From positions 186,001 through 250,000 of the forward strand of contig NZ_CP149932.1 in the NCBI RefSeq assembly GCF_037949795.1: a stretch of DNA of 64,000 nt. The letters run 5' to 3'. Position numbers and translations under genes: made by a program. Below the pieces are notes generated by a model. The model was not told the origin of the DNA and ran no database searches. It saw only the letters and a program-made list of their open reading frames with translations. Positions 1 through 8,394 of the stretch are shown here, one piece after another (the first letter of the stretch is position 1; every line of letters begins with the position of its first letter). This stretch comes from Thioclava sp. GXIMD2076 (GTDB lineage: Bacteria > Pseudomonadota > Alphaproteobacteria > Rhodobacterales > Rhodobacteraceae).

Positions 1-99
1 CTCGACGCAGCGCACCCCGAAGCCCTCATCGGCCCAGAGCACATTCCCGATTCCCAGAACTAGGATATTACGCGGTATCTGCGTGGTGGTGGCTGGCAT
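1..99 (-). CDS. hupD: Hydrogenase maturation protease HupD, N-terminal fragment
   Basis: The first 33 codons of a gene that runs off the left edge. The protein carries a Gly-rich strand (ILVLGIGN) followed by a short acidic segment (WADEG), the N-terminal signature of the HyaD/HupD endopeptidases. These clip the C-terminal tail of the [NiFe]-hydrogenase large subunit once nickel is inserted; in this family a conserved acidic residue in the GxGNxLxxDxG stretch contributes to metal recognition. A strong AGGAGG ribosome site sits 5 bases before the ATG. Its position downstream of hupSLC matches Rhodobacter, and the large subunit HupL in this window has the tail such a protease would remove. Confidence 0.85.
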   Translation of the reverse strand, partial: MPATTTQIPRNILVLGIGNVLWADEGFGVRCVE

Positions 100-242
100 G
101 GCGTCCTCCTTTCGCCCGCTGGCAAGAGGCTTTGCGCCTCCGGTCGTTATGTGACCATATCCAGCAGGTCCCCAAAAAAGGAGCCCATCGCCATTAATCG
201 CGTTATTTAATTATGATGTTGTTATTCATAAATAAAACATGA

Positions 243-283
243 AAAGCTACATCCTGCGCCCAACTTAGGTAGAATGTAGCTTT
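243..283 (-). terminator. Inverted repeat between the Rieske oxidoreductase gene and hupD
   Basis: AAAGCTACAT at 243-252 is mirrored exactly by ATGTAGCTTT at 274-283, with an inner CCT/AGG pairing. Read on the minus strand the stem is followed by a T-rich stretch. It could terminate the upstream oxidoreductase transcript or act as an attenuator before hupD. The rest of 100-326 is AT-rich and probably holds the hupD promoter. Confidence 0.5.
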
Positions 284-326
284 CCAGTTTACTCGGAAAG
301 AGGCTGCAAACTATCCAGCTTGCGGA

Positions 327-1829
327 TCAGCGCTCCCAATCGCGTTCGGTCTCCAGTGCCTCTACATCGCGGTTGCAGGTCACGAGCGCACCTTGCAGGA
401 AGCTCCCCTTGAAATGGGCGGCAAAATCCTTTTCCTCGAGCTTGCCGTCAATCCGCACTCCGTCCGCAGGCGAGCCGTGGCCGACATAGCGCAACTGCGC
501 ATCGCCCTGCTTGGTCCAGAAGAACGGAATCCGGTCGAAGCCCCCATCGGTCTCACCCAGAAGGAAGGCCGCAAGATGTGCGCCCTGATCGCCCGCATGG
601 GCCCAATGCTCGATGCGCAACCGGCCCGAACCGTCACAGGCGGGATAGTTGGCGATATCGCCAATCGCGTAAATCGCGGGATCGGAGGTGCGGAAATAGG
701 TATCCACCTGCACACCGTTCTCTTTTTCGGCCAGCTCCAGCCCCGCCGCCTTGGCCAGCGCCAGATCGGGCTTCACGCCTACACCCAGCACGACCATATC
801 AGCGTCAATCTTGCGGCCATCCTTCAGCGTGACCTGTGCGCCGTCATAGCTGGTCAGCGTCGTTTCCAGATGGAAACTGACCCCATCCGCCTCGTGCTGG
901 CTCTGAACGAAGTGACCGATCTCAGCGCCAAGGGTCTTCTCCATCGGCACCTTGTCCTGTGTGACCACATGGACCTTGCGATCCTTGGAGGCAAGCGCCC
1001 CTGCCGCCTCGAGCCCGATAAAGGACGAACCGAGCACCACGATCGATTTCGCCCGTTCCGCGCGCCCGAGGATGGCGCGGGCATCGGCTAGGCTGCGAAG
1101 AGTGAAAACCGCCTCATGGTCGGCACCGTCGAATTCGGGCGTAATCGGCGTGGCACCGGTGGCCAGAACCAGCGTCTCGTAAGGCAGCGTCTGCCCGTCC
1201 GACAGGCGCAGCTGTTTTTTCTGACGGTTGATCGCCTCGGCCTTCACCCCACGCAGGATCGTGGGGCGCGGATTGTGCGGATGGCCGAAGGGGAGTGCGG
1301 CCTCCTCGGGGTTCTTCGCGCCCGAAAGCACCTGTTTGGAGACAAAGGTCCGGTCATAAGGCGCATCGAGATCCTCGGTGATCAGCGTCACACGCGCACC
1401 TTCGCCTGCCGTCACGAAATGGTCGGCCACGGCATGGCCCGCGGCCCCCGCGCCCACCACCACGATCCTCTCACGGCTGCCGGAAGCATCCGGCGCTTCG
1501 GGCTGGCCCTGCTTGCCGGTGACACGCAAGATCCCCCCCGCGATCTCGACCTTGTAACAGCCAAGAGGCGTGATGGCGGGCGCACCGGTGGCCTCGCCGG
1601 TCTCGAGGTCAAACCGCGCATGGTGGAAGGGGCAGCGGATCTCGCCTTCCGCCACGATACCAGTGCCCAGATCGGCACCCAGATGGGTACAGCGTGCCGA
1701 GACAGCGAAGGCGCGATCCCCCTGCCGGACCACGGTGACCTCCTGATCGCCGAAGCTGCCGGTTAGCGGTTGGTTCTCTTCAAGCGTCTCAAAACGGACA
1801 CCTGCCTTCAGATCGGGTTGGTCAGCCAT
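327..1829 (-). CDS. Rieske domain-FAD/NAD(P)H oxidoreductase fusion (AIF-like ferredoxin reductase)
   Basis: A 500-residue soluble protein with two parts. Residues 1-110 form a Rieske [2Fe-2S] domain with the two ligand motifs CTH (Cys about 47) and CPFHH (Cys about 66). From about residue 120 comes a pyridine nucleotide-disulphide oxidoreductase fold with an FAD-binding GAGAAG motif, a second nucleotide-binding GSSFIG motif near 260, the late FAD motif AIGDIA, and a C-terminal reductase-like domain. This is the layout of AIFL-type ferredoxin/rubredoxin reductases that pass NAD(P)H electrons through a Rieske cluster. The start was chosen at the MADQPD methionine, which has a CAGGAGA site 8 bases upstream; an in-frame start 10 codons earlier lacks one. 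It sits between hupC and hupD but is separated from hupC by a good terminator, so it may be its own unit. The electron partner is unknown. Confidence 0.8.
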   Translation of the reverse strand: MADQPDLKAGVRFETLEENQPLTGSFGDQEVTVVRQGDRAFAVSARCTHLGADLGTGIVAEGEIRCPFHHARFDLETGEATGAPAITPLGCYKVEIAGGILRVTGKQGQPEAPDASGSRERIVVVGAGAAGHAVADHFVTAGEGARVTLITEDLDAPYDRTFVSKQVLSGAKNPEEAALPFGHPHNPRPTILRGVKAEAINRQKKQLRLSDGQTLPYETLVLATGATPITPEFDGADHEAVFTLRSLADARAILGRAERAKSIVVLGSSFIGLEAAGALASKDRKVHVVTQDKVPMEKTLGAEIGHFVQSQHEADGVSFHLETTLTSYDGAQVTLKDGRKIDADMVVLGVGVKPDLALAKAAGLELAEKENGVQVDTYFRTSDPAIYAIGDIANYPACDGSGRLRIEHWAHAGDQGAHLAAFLLGETDGGFDRIPFFWTKQGDAQLRYVGHGSPADGVRIDGKLEEKDFAAHFKGSFLQGALVTCNRDVEALETERDWER

Positions 1830-1911
1830 GATAGATCTCCTGAAAATTCCTTTGACCAACCAACGCGCGCGCGACAGACACGTTCCCGCAAAGCCCCCTC
1901 ACGAAGACGCG

Positions 1912-1943
1912 AAAAAAGGCGCCGGAGCACCACCTCCGACGCC
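1912..1943 (-). terminator. Rho-independent terminator after hupC
   Basis: On the minus strand GGCGTCGGAG and CTCCGGCGCC form a 10-bp stem with one G-U pair and a 6-base loop, followed by six T. It lies 29 bases past the hupC stop, so it should end the hupSL-hupC transcript before the Rieske oxidoreductase gene. Confidence 0.85.
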
Positions 1944-1971
1944 TCGCGGCATACTTAAATGACTTATGAAA

Positions 1972-2751
1972 TCACTCTATTTCGTCGTCCTTGAAGGTGC
2001 GGTGACCCGAGATCATCGTCGAGACCATCGACTGGCGCGACATGATATCCTCGCGGATCGCCACATAGATATGGATGATCATGAAGATAATGATCGCCCA
2101 CATCCCCAGATGATGCAGCGTGTGCAGACGCTGGCTGTTCTGCACGATCCCCAGCACCCAGCCCATCAGCGTATCGGGCAGCGAGCCCTGCCCCGCGCCC
2201 TCGGCATAAAGCGCCCAGCCGGTGACCAGCATGAAGGTCAGCCCGATCGTGATGAAAAAGAACATCGCGAGCTGCGCGAGCGGGTTATGCCCCACATATT
2301 TCTTGGGCTTCTTCTCGATGAACAGATACCAGCGCAGCTCGAACAGCACCTCCTTCCAGAAATGCAGGTTGAAGACCGGCACATAGAACATCTGCTTGGA
2401 ATGATGATTGCCCACCATCGCCCAGTAAATGCGCCCGAAGAAACCGACCGTCACGATCATCGCCGCCGCGAAATGCGCGAAGCGGATATACCCCATGACA
2501 AACTGCTCCGTCGCCTCGCCGATCTGCATCGAGGGCAGCGGCGCGCCGATGAAATAGCCGGTGACGCAGAGGATCGTGATGCAGGCGGCATTGACCCAAT
2601 GCCAGAGCCGGACCGGCGCCTCGTAGACATAGACCGAATTCTGGCGGCGGATGGATTCGATATCGGCCGCCGTGGCGTCTCCGGTCAGCCGTGCGCCCGG
2701 CATGATCTCGGAGGCGTCGGCCGCAGGCTGGTGGATATGCTTCTCGGCCAT
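1972..2751 (-). CDS. hupC: Ni/Fe-hydrogenase cytochrome b subunit HupC
   Basis: A 259-residue di-haem membrane subunit that anchors HupSL and passes H2 electrons to the quinone pool. Four hydrophobic spans are visible (about residues 50-70, 90-115, 160-185 and 215-235). Histidines typical of the family are seen in RLWHWVN, RFAHFAA and LHHLG. The N-terminus reads like other HupC/HyaC proteins (VYEAPVRLWHW). It is the last gene of the structural operon before a terminator, and starts directly after the small membrane peptide gene. Confidence 0.93.
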   Translation of the reverse strand: MAEKHIHQPAADASEIMPGARLTGDATAADIESIRRQNSVYVYEAPVRLWHWVNAACITILCVTGYFIGAPLPSMQIGEATEQFVMGYIRFAHFAAAMIVTVGFFGRIYWAMVGNHHSKQMFYVPVFNLHFWKEVLFELRWYLFIEKKPKKYVGHNPLAQLAMFFFITIGLTFMLVTGWALYAEGAGQGSLPDTLMGWVLGIVQNSQRLHTLHHLGMWAIIIFMIIHIYVAIREDIMSRQSMVSTMISGHRTFKDDEIE

Positions 2752-2754
2752 GGC

Positions 2755-2943
2755 TCAGTCCTCCTTGGACTTGCCGAAGACCTTCCGCGCCAGTTCCACC
2801 ACCAGATAGACCACCCCGATCGCCACCGCGCCCAGAACGAGATGCGAGATCTCGTGCCCGAACGGGCCAGAAGCCGTGGGGTGACCCTCATGGGCCAGTG
2901 CAGGCGTGGCGGCCCAAACGGCCAGTATAGCGAGATATTTCAT
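2755..2943 (-). CDS. Small exported membrane peptide between hupL and hupC (HupE-like N-terminus)
   Basis: A 62-residue protein. It begins with a cleavable-looking signal peptide ending ATPALA, followed at once by HEGH, a segment with two more histidines (FGHEISH), one transmembrane helix (LVLGAVAIGVVYLVVEL) and a basic end. It lies 14 bases after hupL and 3 before hupC, so it must be co-transcribed and probably acts with the hydrogenase. The signal peptide plus His-rich mature start resembles the beginning of HupE/UreJ nickel permeases, but the remaining helices are absent. It could be a membrane or assembly partner of HupC or a metal-binding peptide. I do not recognise a named family. The composition and an in-frame start with AGGAAAG about 5 bases upstream support real coding. 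Confidence 0.7.
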   Translation of the reverse strand: MKYLAILAVWAATPALAHEGHPTASGPFGHEISHLVLGAVAIGVVYLVVELARKVFGKSKED

Positions 2944-2957
2944 GGTCTTTCCTCCCT

Positions 2958-4754
2958 TTAGCGCACCTTGACCGTGGTCAGCTCCTGCCCGTCATCCGAC
3001 ATGACATGGGTCGAGCACGCGAGGCAGGGATCGAAGGAATGCAGCGTGCGCAGCAGCTCCACCGGCTCCTCCGGGCGCTCCATCGGCGTATTCATGAGGC
3101 TTGCCTCATAGGCCCCGATATTGCCCTGCACATCGCGCGGCGAGGCGTTCCACGTTGTCGGCACCACGCATTGGTAATTGTCGATACGCCCGTCCTTGAT
3201 GCGGATCCAATGCCCCAGCGCGCCGCGCGGCGCCTCGGTCATGCCCACACCCTTGGCTTCTTTCGGCCAGGTGCTCGGGTCCCATTTCTCGATATTGGCG
3301 GTAGACTGGTCGCCCGATTTGATGCGGTTGATAAGCTTGTCATAGAAATGCAGCTGAAGGCGCGAGCAATATTCGGATTCAAGCGCCCGTGCGGCAGTCC
3401 GGCCCAGCGTCGAGAAGATGCCCTCGAAGGGCAGATCCATATCGCGCAGGAGGCCATCGACCTGCCCCTTGATATCCTCATGGCCTTTGGCATAGCCGAT
3501 GATATAGCGCGCCAGCGGACCGGTCTCCATCGCGTGGCCACGCCAGCGCGGTGCCTTGATCCAGCTGTATTTCGCGCCCTCGTCGAGCTCTTCGATATTG
3601 GTCTTGGTGCCCTTGGCATTCGGACCCAGCTCGAATTTCGGATTGGTCTCGCCGTCCCACGGATGTAGGCCGAGGCCCGGCTCGCCATATTCATACCAGG
3701 AGTGGTCGACGAATTCCTGCACCTGCTCGGGGTCGCGCACATCGACATCATGGACCTCGTCGAGCTTGCCATTGATGATCGCGCCGCGCGGCAGATGCAG
3801 CTGTTCGGGCGAGAAATCATTGGCATTCTCGGGGATATCGCCATAGGCGAGGCAGGCCTTGGAAGACAGGCCGCCGCCATAGAGCCAGTTCTTGTAGAAA
3901 CCGCCAATCGCGATCACATCGGGGATATAGACGTTGCGGTTGAACTCCAGCCCCTTGTCGATGATCGATTTCACAAGGTTCAGGCGTTCCATATTGATCG
4001 CGCCGACCGAGCCCACGCCATCGATATTGATCGGGCATGGCACACCGCCCACTAGCCAGTTGGGATGCGGGTTCTTACCGCCGAAGATGGTGTGCAGTTT
4101 CACCACCTCTTTCTGGAGATCCAGCGCCTCCAGATAATGGGTAGTCGCCATCAGATCCGCCTCGGGCGGCAGCTTATAGGCGGGATTGTCCCAATAGCCG
4201 TTCTTGAAGAGGCCAAGCTGCCCGCTCTCGACAAATTTCTTCAGACGGTTCTGCACATCGCGGAAATAGCCGGGGCTGGAGAGCGGGTGGTTCGGGCCCA
4301 CCATCTGCTGCAGCTCCGAGGTCGCTTTGGGGTCGGCCTTGAGCGCATTGATCGGGTTGACCCAATCGAGCGCATGCAGGTGGTAGAAATGCACGATATG
4401 ATCGTGGATCTGTAGTGCAAGCTGCATCAGGTTGCGGATGGAGTTGGCGTTATCGGGGATCTGGATCCCCAGCGCATCCTCCACCGCGCGGCACGATGTC
4501 AGCGCATGGGTGCCGGTGCACACACCGCAGATCCGCTCCACGAAGGCCCATGCGTCACGCGGGTCGCGGCCCTTTACGATGACCTCCAGCCCACGCCACA
4601 TGGTCCCGGTCGAGACCGCGTTCCGGATCACGCCATTCTCGTCCACATTCACTTCACAGCGCATATGGCCTTCGATGCGGGTCACCGGATCAACAACGAT
4701 CCGCTTGCCCGAATTGTCCATGGCATAGCCGTTGGGGGTATTGAGAACGCTCAT
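2958..4754 (-). CDS. hupL: Uptake [NiFe]-hydrogenase large subunit HupL
   Basis: The 598-residue catalytic subunit that oxidises H2 at a NiFe(CN)2CO centre on the periplasmic side. The N-terminal ligand motif RICGVC has its cysteines at residues 76 and 79, and the C-terminal motif DPCLACSTH has cysteines at 577 and 580. After the final His-583 a 15-residue tail remains, which is the part removed by HupD. Length is normal for group 1 enzymes. It follows hupS by 2 bases. The export signal is on the small subunit, so HupL would travel with HupS through Tat. Confidence 0.97.
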   Translation of the reverse strand: MSVLNTPNGYAMDNSGKRIVVDPVTRIEGHMRCEVNVDENGVIRNAVSTGTMWRGLEVIVKGRDPRDAWAFVERICGVCTGTHALTSCRAVEDALGIQIPDNANSIRNLMQLALQIHDHIVHFYHLHALDWVNPINALKADPKATSELQQMVGPNHPLSSPGYFRDVQNRLKKFVESGQLGLFKNGYWDNPAYKLPPEADLMATTHYLEALDLQKEVVKLHTIFGGKNPHPNWLVGGVPCPINIDGVGSVGAINMERLNLVKSIIDKGLEFNRNVYIPDVIAIGGFYKNWLYGGGLSSKACLAYGDIPENANDFSPEQLHLPRGAIINGKLDEVHDVDVRDPEQVQEFVDHSWYEYGEPGLGLHPWDGETNPKFELGPNAKGTKTNIEELDEGAKYSWIKAPRWRGHAMETGPLARYIIGYAKGHEDIKGQVDGLLRDMDLPFEGIFSTLGRTAARALESEYCSRLQLHFYDKLINRIKSGDQSTANIEKWDPSTWPKEAKGVGMTEAPRGALGHWIRIKDGRIDNYQCVVPTTWNASPRDVQGNIGAYEASLMNTPMERPEEPVELLRTLHSFDPCLACSTHVMSDDGQELTTVKVR

Positions 4755-4756
4755 GC

Positions 4757-5833
4757 TCAGACTTCCTCGTTTTTCTTCTGGGCGCGTTTGAGCGCGGTCA
4801 CGGCGGCATGCACGGCCACGCTTGCCCCCACGACGCCTGCGGCAACACCACCGACCTTGTCGGCATTGGCCTCGATCCCGAATTGTTTGATATTGGTCAG
4901 GCGGTCATAGAAGGAGCCCTGATCCCAGAACCCGTCCTCCGAGCAGCCGATACAGCCATGGCCCGACTGGATCGGGAAACTGACCCCATCATTCCAGCGC
5001 ACGGTGGAACAGGCGTTATAGGTGGTCGGGCCCTTACAGCCCATCTTGTAAAGGCAGTAGCCTTTGCGGGCGTTCTCGTCGTCCCAATGTTCGACGAACT
5101 GCCCTGCATCGAAATGTGGCCGGCGATAGCACTTGTCATGGATACGCTGAGAGTAAAACATCGCCGGCCGACCTTGACGATCGAGCTCGGGGAGGCGATC
5201 GAAGGTAAGCATATAGGTGATAACGCCGGTCATGACCTCGGCGATGGGCGGACAGCCCGGCACCTTGATGATCGGCTTGTCGGTAATGACCTTGTGCACG
5301 GGGGTGGCACGGGTCGGGTTCGGGGCCGCTGCCTGCACACAGCCATAGGAGGCACAGGCGCCCCAGCTGATGATGGCCTTGGCATGTTCGGCGGCATGTT
5401 TGAGCTGCTCGGTAAAAGGTTTGCCGCCGATGATGCAATACATTCCATCCTCGTTGAGCGGCGGGTTGCCCTCGACGGCGAGGATGTAATTGCCCTTGTA
5501 TTTCTCGATCGTGTCCTGCAGCGCGGCTTCGGCGGCATGGCCTGCCGCGGCCATCAGCGTATCGTCATAATCGAGCGAGATCATCGAGAGCACGACGTCT
5601 TTGGCCAGCGGGTGGGCAGAGCGGATGAAGCTCTCTGAGCAGCAGGTGCATTCCAGACCATGCACCCAAATGACCGGTGTGCGGGGTTTGGTTTCCATCG
5701 CATGGGCGATCTTCGGCACGAAGGCCGGCCCCAGACCCAAGGCTGCCGCAGTGAGCGAGCAATATTTCATAAAGCTGCGCCGGGTGATCCCCTGACGGCG
5801 CATAACGTCGTAGAATGTCTCGAGATTAGACAA
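4757..5833 (-). CDS. hupS: Uptake [NiFe]-hydrogenase small subunit HupS
   Basis: The iron-sulfur subunit that carries electrons from HupL to HupC. It has a twin-arginine signal (TRRSFMKYC) and, after MAHAMETK-type cleavage, the proximal-cluster motif CTCC, then the [11 protein letters not shown] region and a C-terminal hydrophobic helix that anchors it. I chose a TTG start (5831-5833) because it gives the usual [11 protein letters not shown]-terminus, has GGAG 8 bases upstream, and yields 358 residues, the normal length. ATG starts further up (5905 and 5950) are also open and would add 24 or 39 residues. It begins a structural operon with its own upstream region of about 230 bases. Confidence 0.93.
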   Translation of the reverse strand: MSNLETFYDVMRRQGITRRSFMKYCSLTAAALGLGPAFVPKIAHAMETKPRTPVIWVHGLECTCCSESFIRSAHPLAKDVVLSMISLDYDDTLMAAAGHAAEAALQDTIEKYKGNYILAVEGNPPLNEDGMYCIIGGKPFTEQLKHAAEHAKAIISWGACASYGCVQAAAPNPTRATPVHKVITDKPIIKVPGCPPIAEVMTGVITYMLTFDRLPELDRQGRPAMFYSQRIHDKCYRRPHFDAGQFVEHWDDENARKGYCLYKMGCKGPTTYNACSTVRWNDGVSFPIQSGHGCIGCSEDGFWDQGSFYDRLTNIKQFGIEANADKVGGVAAGVVGASVAVHAAVTALKRAQKKNEEV

Positions 5834-6064
5834 GACCTTCGCTCCCTGCTGCCTGGCTGCGGAGGCGGGATAGGCCCGGTCCGCGCGTGGTATGCCTTTG
5901 GATGCCATAGCAGGCTCCCACGGCGCGCGAAGAAAATGACAAAGTGTCACAGGCTGTTTTTATTATTTTATAATAATGCCTTGCGTCTAAAATTCACAAA
6001 ACGCTATAGAATTGACCGGATAGATGGTTGCCAGAGTTTCCATTATCTGGAAGCCATACGGCCA
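5834..6064 (-). promoter_or_regulatory. Upstream region of hupSL
   Basis: The 231 bases between hypF and the chosen hupS start are much more AT-rich than the flanks. They hold an inverted repeat TTATTAT-N3-ATAATAA at 5960-5976. In R. capsulatus the hupS promoter needs IHF and the regulator HupR, so a bent AT-rich stretch fits. I cannot assign the exact promoter, IHF or HupR sites by eye. If translation started at 5905 or 5950, part of this region would be coding. Confidence 0.5.
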
Positions 6065-8293
6065 TCACCGTCCGCCCATGACCCGCGCCATGGCGACCAA
6101 CGCCTGCCCCAGGGCAAGCCCACCGTCATTGGCCGGCACCTTGTGATGCAAAAGCACCGGCACATCGCCGAGGGCTGTCATCAACTCCTCCTGCAACACG
6201 ACATTCTGCAAAACACCGCCCGACAACACCACGGCGCGCGCCGCGCCCTGCACAACCAGATCCCGCGCGCGCCCCGCAAAGGCCCGCGCAAGCCCTCGAT
6301 GGAAGCGCCGCGCTTTCGCTTCTACAGGGCCCGGATCATCGGCCCATGCACGCCACATCGGCGCCGGATCGATCTGCGCGCCCTCCCCGAACGGATAGCC
6401 CGCGCCTGTATCCCCCGCCTTGCGGGCCAGAGACTCCAGCCCCATCGCTGCCTCGCCCTCATAGCTCTGGCTGCCGACAAACCCCGCCGCAGCCGCAAAG
6501 GCATCAAACAGGCGTCCTGCCGAGGAGGTCAGCGGCGCGTTCATCCCCTTGGCCATCGCCTGACGCAGAAGCCCGACCGGCTGGCCTGCCAGCAACCTGT
6601 CCGCCTGCGCCTGAAGCCCCGCATGGTCGAGCTGCGCCAGAAGATTGCGCCATGGATCGCGGCTGGCGCGATCCCCTCCGGGCATCGGCACCGGCGTCAG
6701 ATGCGCCACACGCGCCACATGACGGTAATCGCCCAGCAGCAACTCGCCCCCCCAGATCGTTCCATCTTCCCCGAGCCCCAGCCCGTCAAGGATGATCCCC
6801 GCAACCGGCCCGTCCTCCAGACCCCATCCATTCTCGCCCAGACAGGCGGCCAGATGCGCATGGTGATGCTGCACACGGATCAGGGGGCGCGTGCCCGCAG
6901 CCCGCTCGCCATACAGCGTCGCCCGGAACCCGGGATGCAGATCGACCGCGACAACCTCGGGCACATGGTCGAATAACGCCCGATAATCGCGATCCGCTGC
7001 CTCGAACGCCTCGATATTGGCCACATTATCCAGATCGCCCAAGTGATGGCCCAGCAGCGCCTGACCGTCCCGGGTCAGACAGATCGCGCCCTTCATCTGC
7101 CCGCCATAGGCCACCACCTGCGGTCCCTGCCCGAAGCCTGCGGGCAGATCCAGCACATCGGGCACCCGCCCCCGCGCATGGCGTAGCACCATTGGCCCTT
7201 GCGGAGTGATCCGCTCGACACTGTCATCGAGCCTGCGCGCAATGGCGCGATCATGCAGCACGAACCCGTCCGCAATTTCGGCCAGCTCGGCCAGCGCCGC
7301 CTCGTTGGAAATCACCTGCGGCTGCCCCGAGCCATTGCCCGAGGTCATCACCAGAGGCCGCGCGACAGCCCGGATCAGCAGATGGTGCAACGGCGTATAG
7401 GGCAGCATCCAGCCCAAGCTGTCCTGTCCCGGAGCAAGCGCTCCGGCACAGACCTCAACAGGCTCGTCACGCAGCGCCAGCACGATGATCGGAGCGGCCG
7501 GCGCGGCCAGCCGCGCGCGCTCCAGCGCGTCCAGATGGCAAGCGGCCCCGATCATGGCCAGATCCCCCATCACCGCCAGCGGCTTGGTCGGGCGATTCTT
7601 GCGCGCCCGCAACCGCGCGATTGCCGCCGCATTTCCCGCATCACAGGCCAGATGGAACCCGCCCAACCCCTTGATCGCAAGAATATCTCCCCCACGGAGC
7701 CGCGCTGCAGCCTCCTTCAGCCAATCCGCACTCTCTGGAACAGTCCAGATCCTCGGACCACAAATCGGACAGGCCACGGGCTGCGCATGGAAGCGCCGGT
7801 CCGACGGGTCAAGATACTCGCCCCTGCAATCCGCACAAAGCGGAAACTCTGCCATCGTGGTCTGCGCCCGATCATAGGGGAGCCCCGTCACGATCGAGAA
7901 GCGCGGCCCGCAATGGGTGCAATTGGTGAAACCATAGCCACCGCGGCGCCCCGTGCCCAATGTCTCGGCCAGACAGTCGGGACAGGTCGCGGCATCCGGC
8001 GTCACCCGCGTGCGCACGGCCCCCGCTTCCGAGGCCACGATCTCGAACCCCTCACCCAACTCGCCCGCAAAAGGCGCCACCTCCACCGCATCCACCCGTG
8101 CCAGAACCGGCGCCTGCGCGCGAAGCGCCTCCACAAACTCCGCAAGCCGCGCACCCCGCGCACGGATAACCACCCCTTGCGCATCATTCAGGACATGACC
8201 CGCAAAACCCAGATCATGCGCCAGCCGCCAGACAAAGGGGCGGAACCCCACCCCCTGAACCTGCCCCCGCACGCGGATCTCGACGCTCTCCAT
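6065..8293 (-). CDS. hypF: Carbamoyltransferase HypF (hydrogenase maturation)
   Basis: A 742-residue maturase that turns carbamoyl phosphate into the thiocarbamoyl precursor of the CN ligands on HypE. Domains in order: N-terminal acylphosphatase-like (VRGQVQGVGFRPFVWR, residues 5-90); two zinc-finger pairs with CPDC, CTHC, CADC and CPIC motifs (about 100-180); a YrdC-like domain (about 190-380); and a Kae1-like C-terminal domain with the metal-binding HHHAH motif. It lies between hupV and hupS, as in R. capsulatus. The rest of the hyp genes are not in the window. Confidence 0.96.
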   Translation of the reverse strand: MESVEIRVRGQVQGVGFRPFVWRLAHDLGFAGHVLNDAQGVVIRARGARLAEFVEALRAQAPVLARVDAVEVAPFAGELGEGFEIVASEAGAVRTRVTPDAATCPDCLAETLGTGRRGGYGFTNCTHCGPRFSIVTGLPYDRAQTTMAEFPLCADCRGEYLDPSDRRFHAQPVACPICGPRIWTVPESADWLKEAAARLRGGDILAIKGLGGFHLACDAGNAAAIARLRARKNRPTKPLAVMGDLAMIGAACHLDALERARLAAPAAPIIVLALRDEPVEVCAGALAPGQDSLGWMLPYTPLHHLLIRAVARPLVMTSGNGSGQPQVISNEAALAELAEIADGFVLHDRAIARRLDDSVERITPQGPMVLRHARGRVPDVLDLPAGFGQGPQVVAYGGQMKGAICLTRDGQALLGHHLGDLDNVANIEAFEAADRDYRALFDHVPEVVAVDLHPGFRATLYGERAAGTRPLIRVQHHHAHLAACLGENGWGLEDGPVAGIILDGLGLGEDGTIWGGELLLGDYRHVARVAHLTPVPMPGGDRASRDPWRNLLAQLDHAGLQAQADRLLAGQPVGLLRQAMAKGMNAPLTSSAGRLFDAFAAAAGFVGSQSYEGEAAMGLESLARKAGDTGAGYPFGEGAQIDPAPMWRAWADDPGPVEAKARRFHRGLARAFAGRARDLVVQGAARAVVLSGGVLQNVVLQEELMTALGDVPVLLHHKVPANDGGLALGQALVAMARVMGGR

Positions 8294-8394
8294 CTTCCAG
8301 TGTCCCTAAATATCCCGGGGTGAATTGGGGCCGTCAGGCCCCAAGAGGGGCAGAGCCCCTTGCCCCTACACCTGCACCTGCGCTCAGAACCCGC

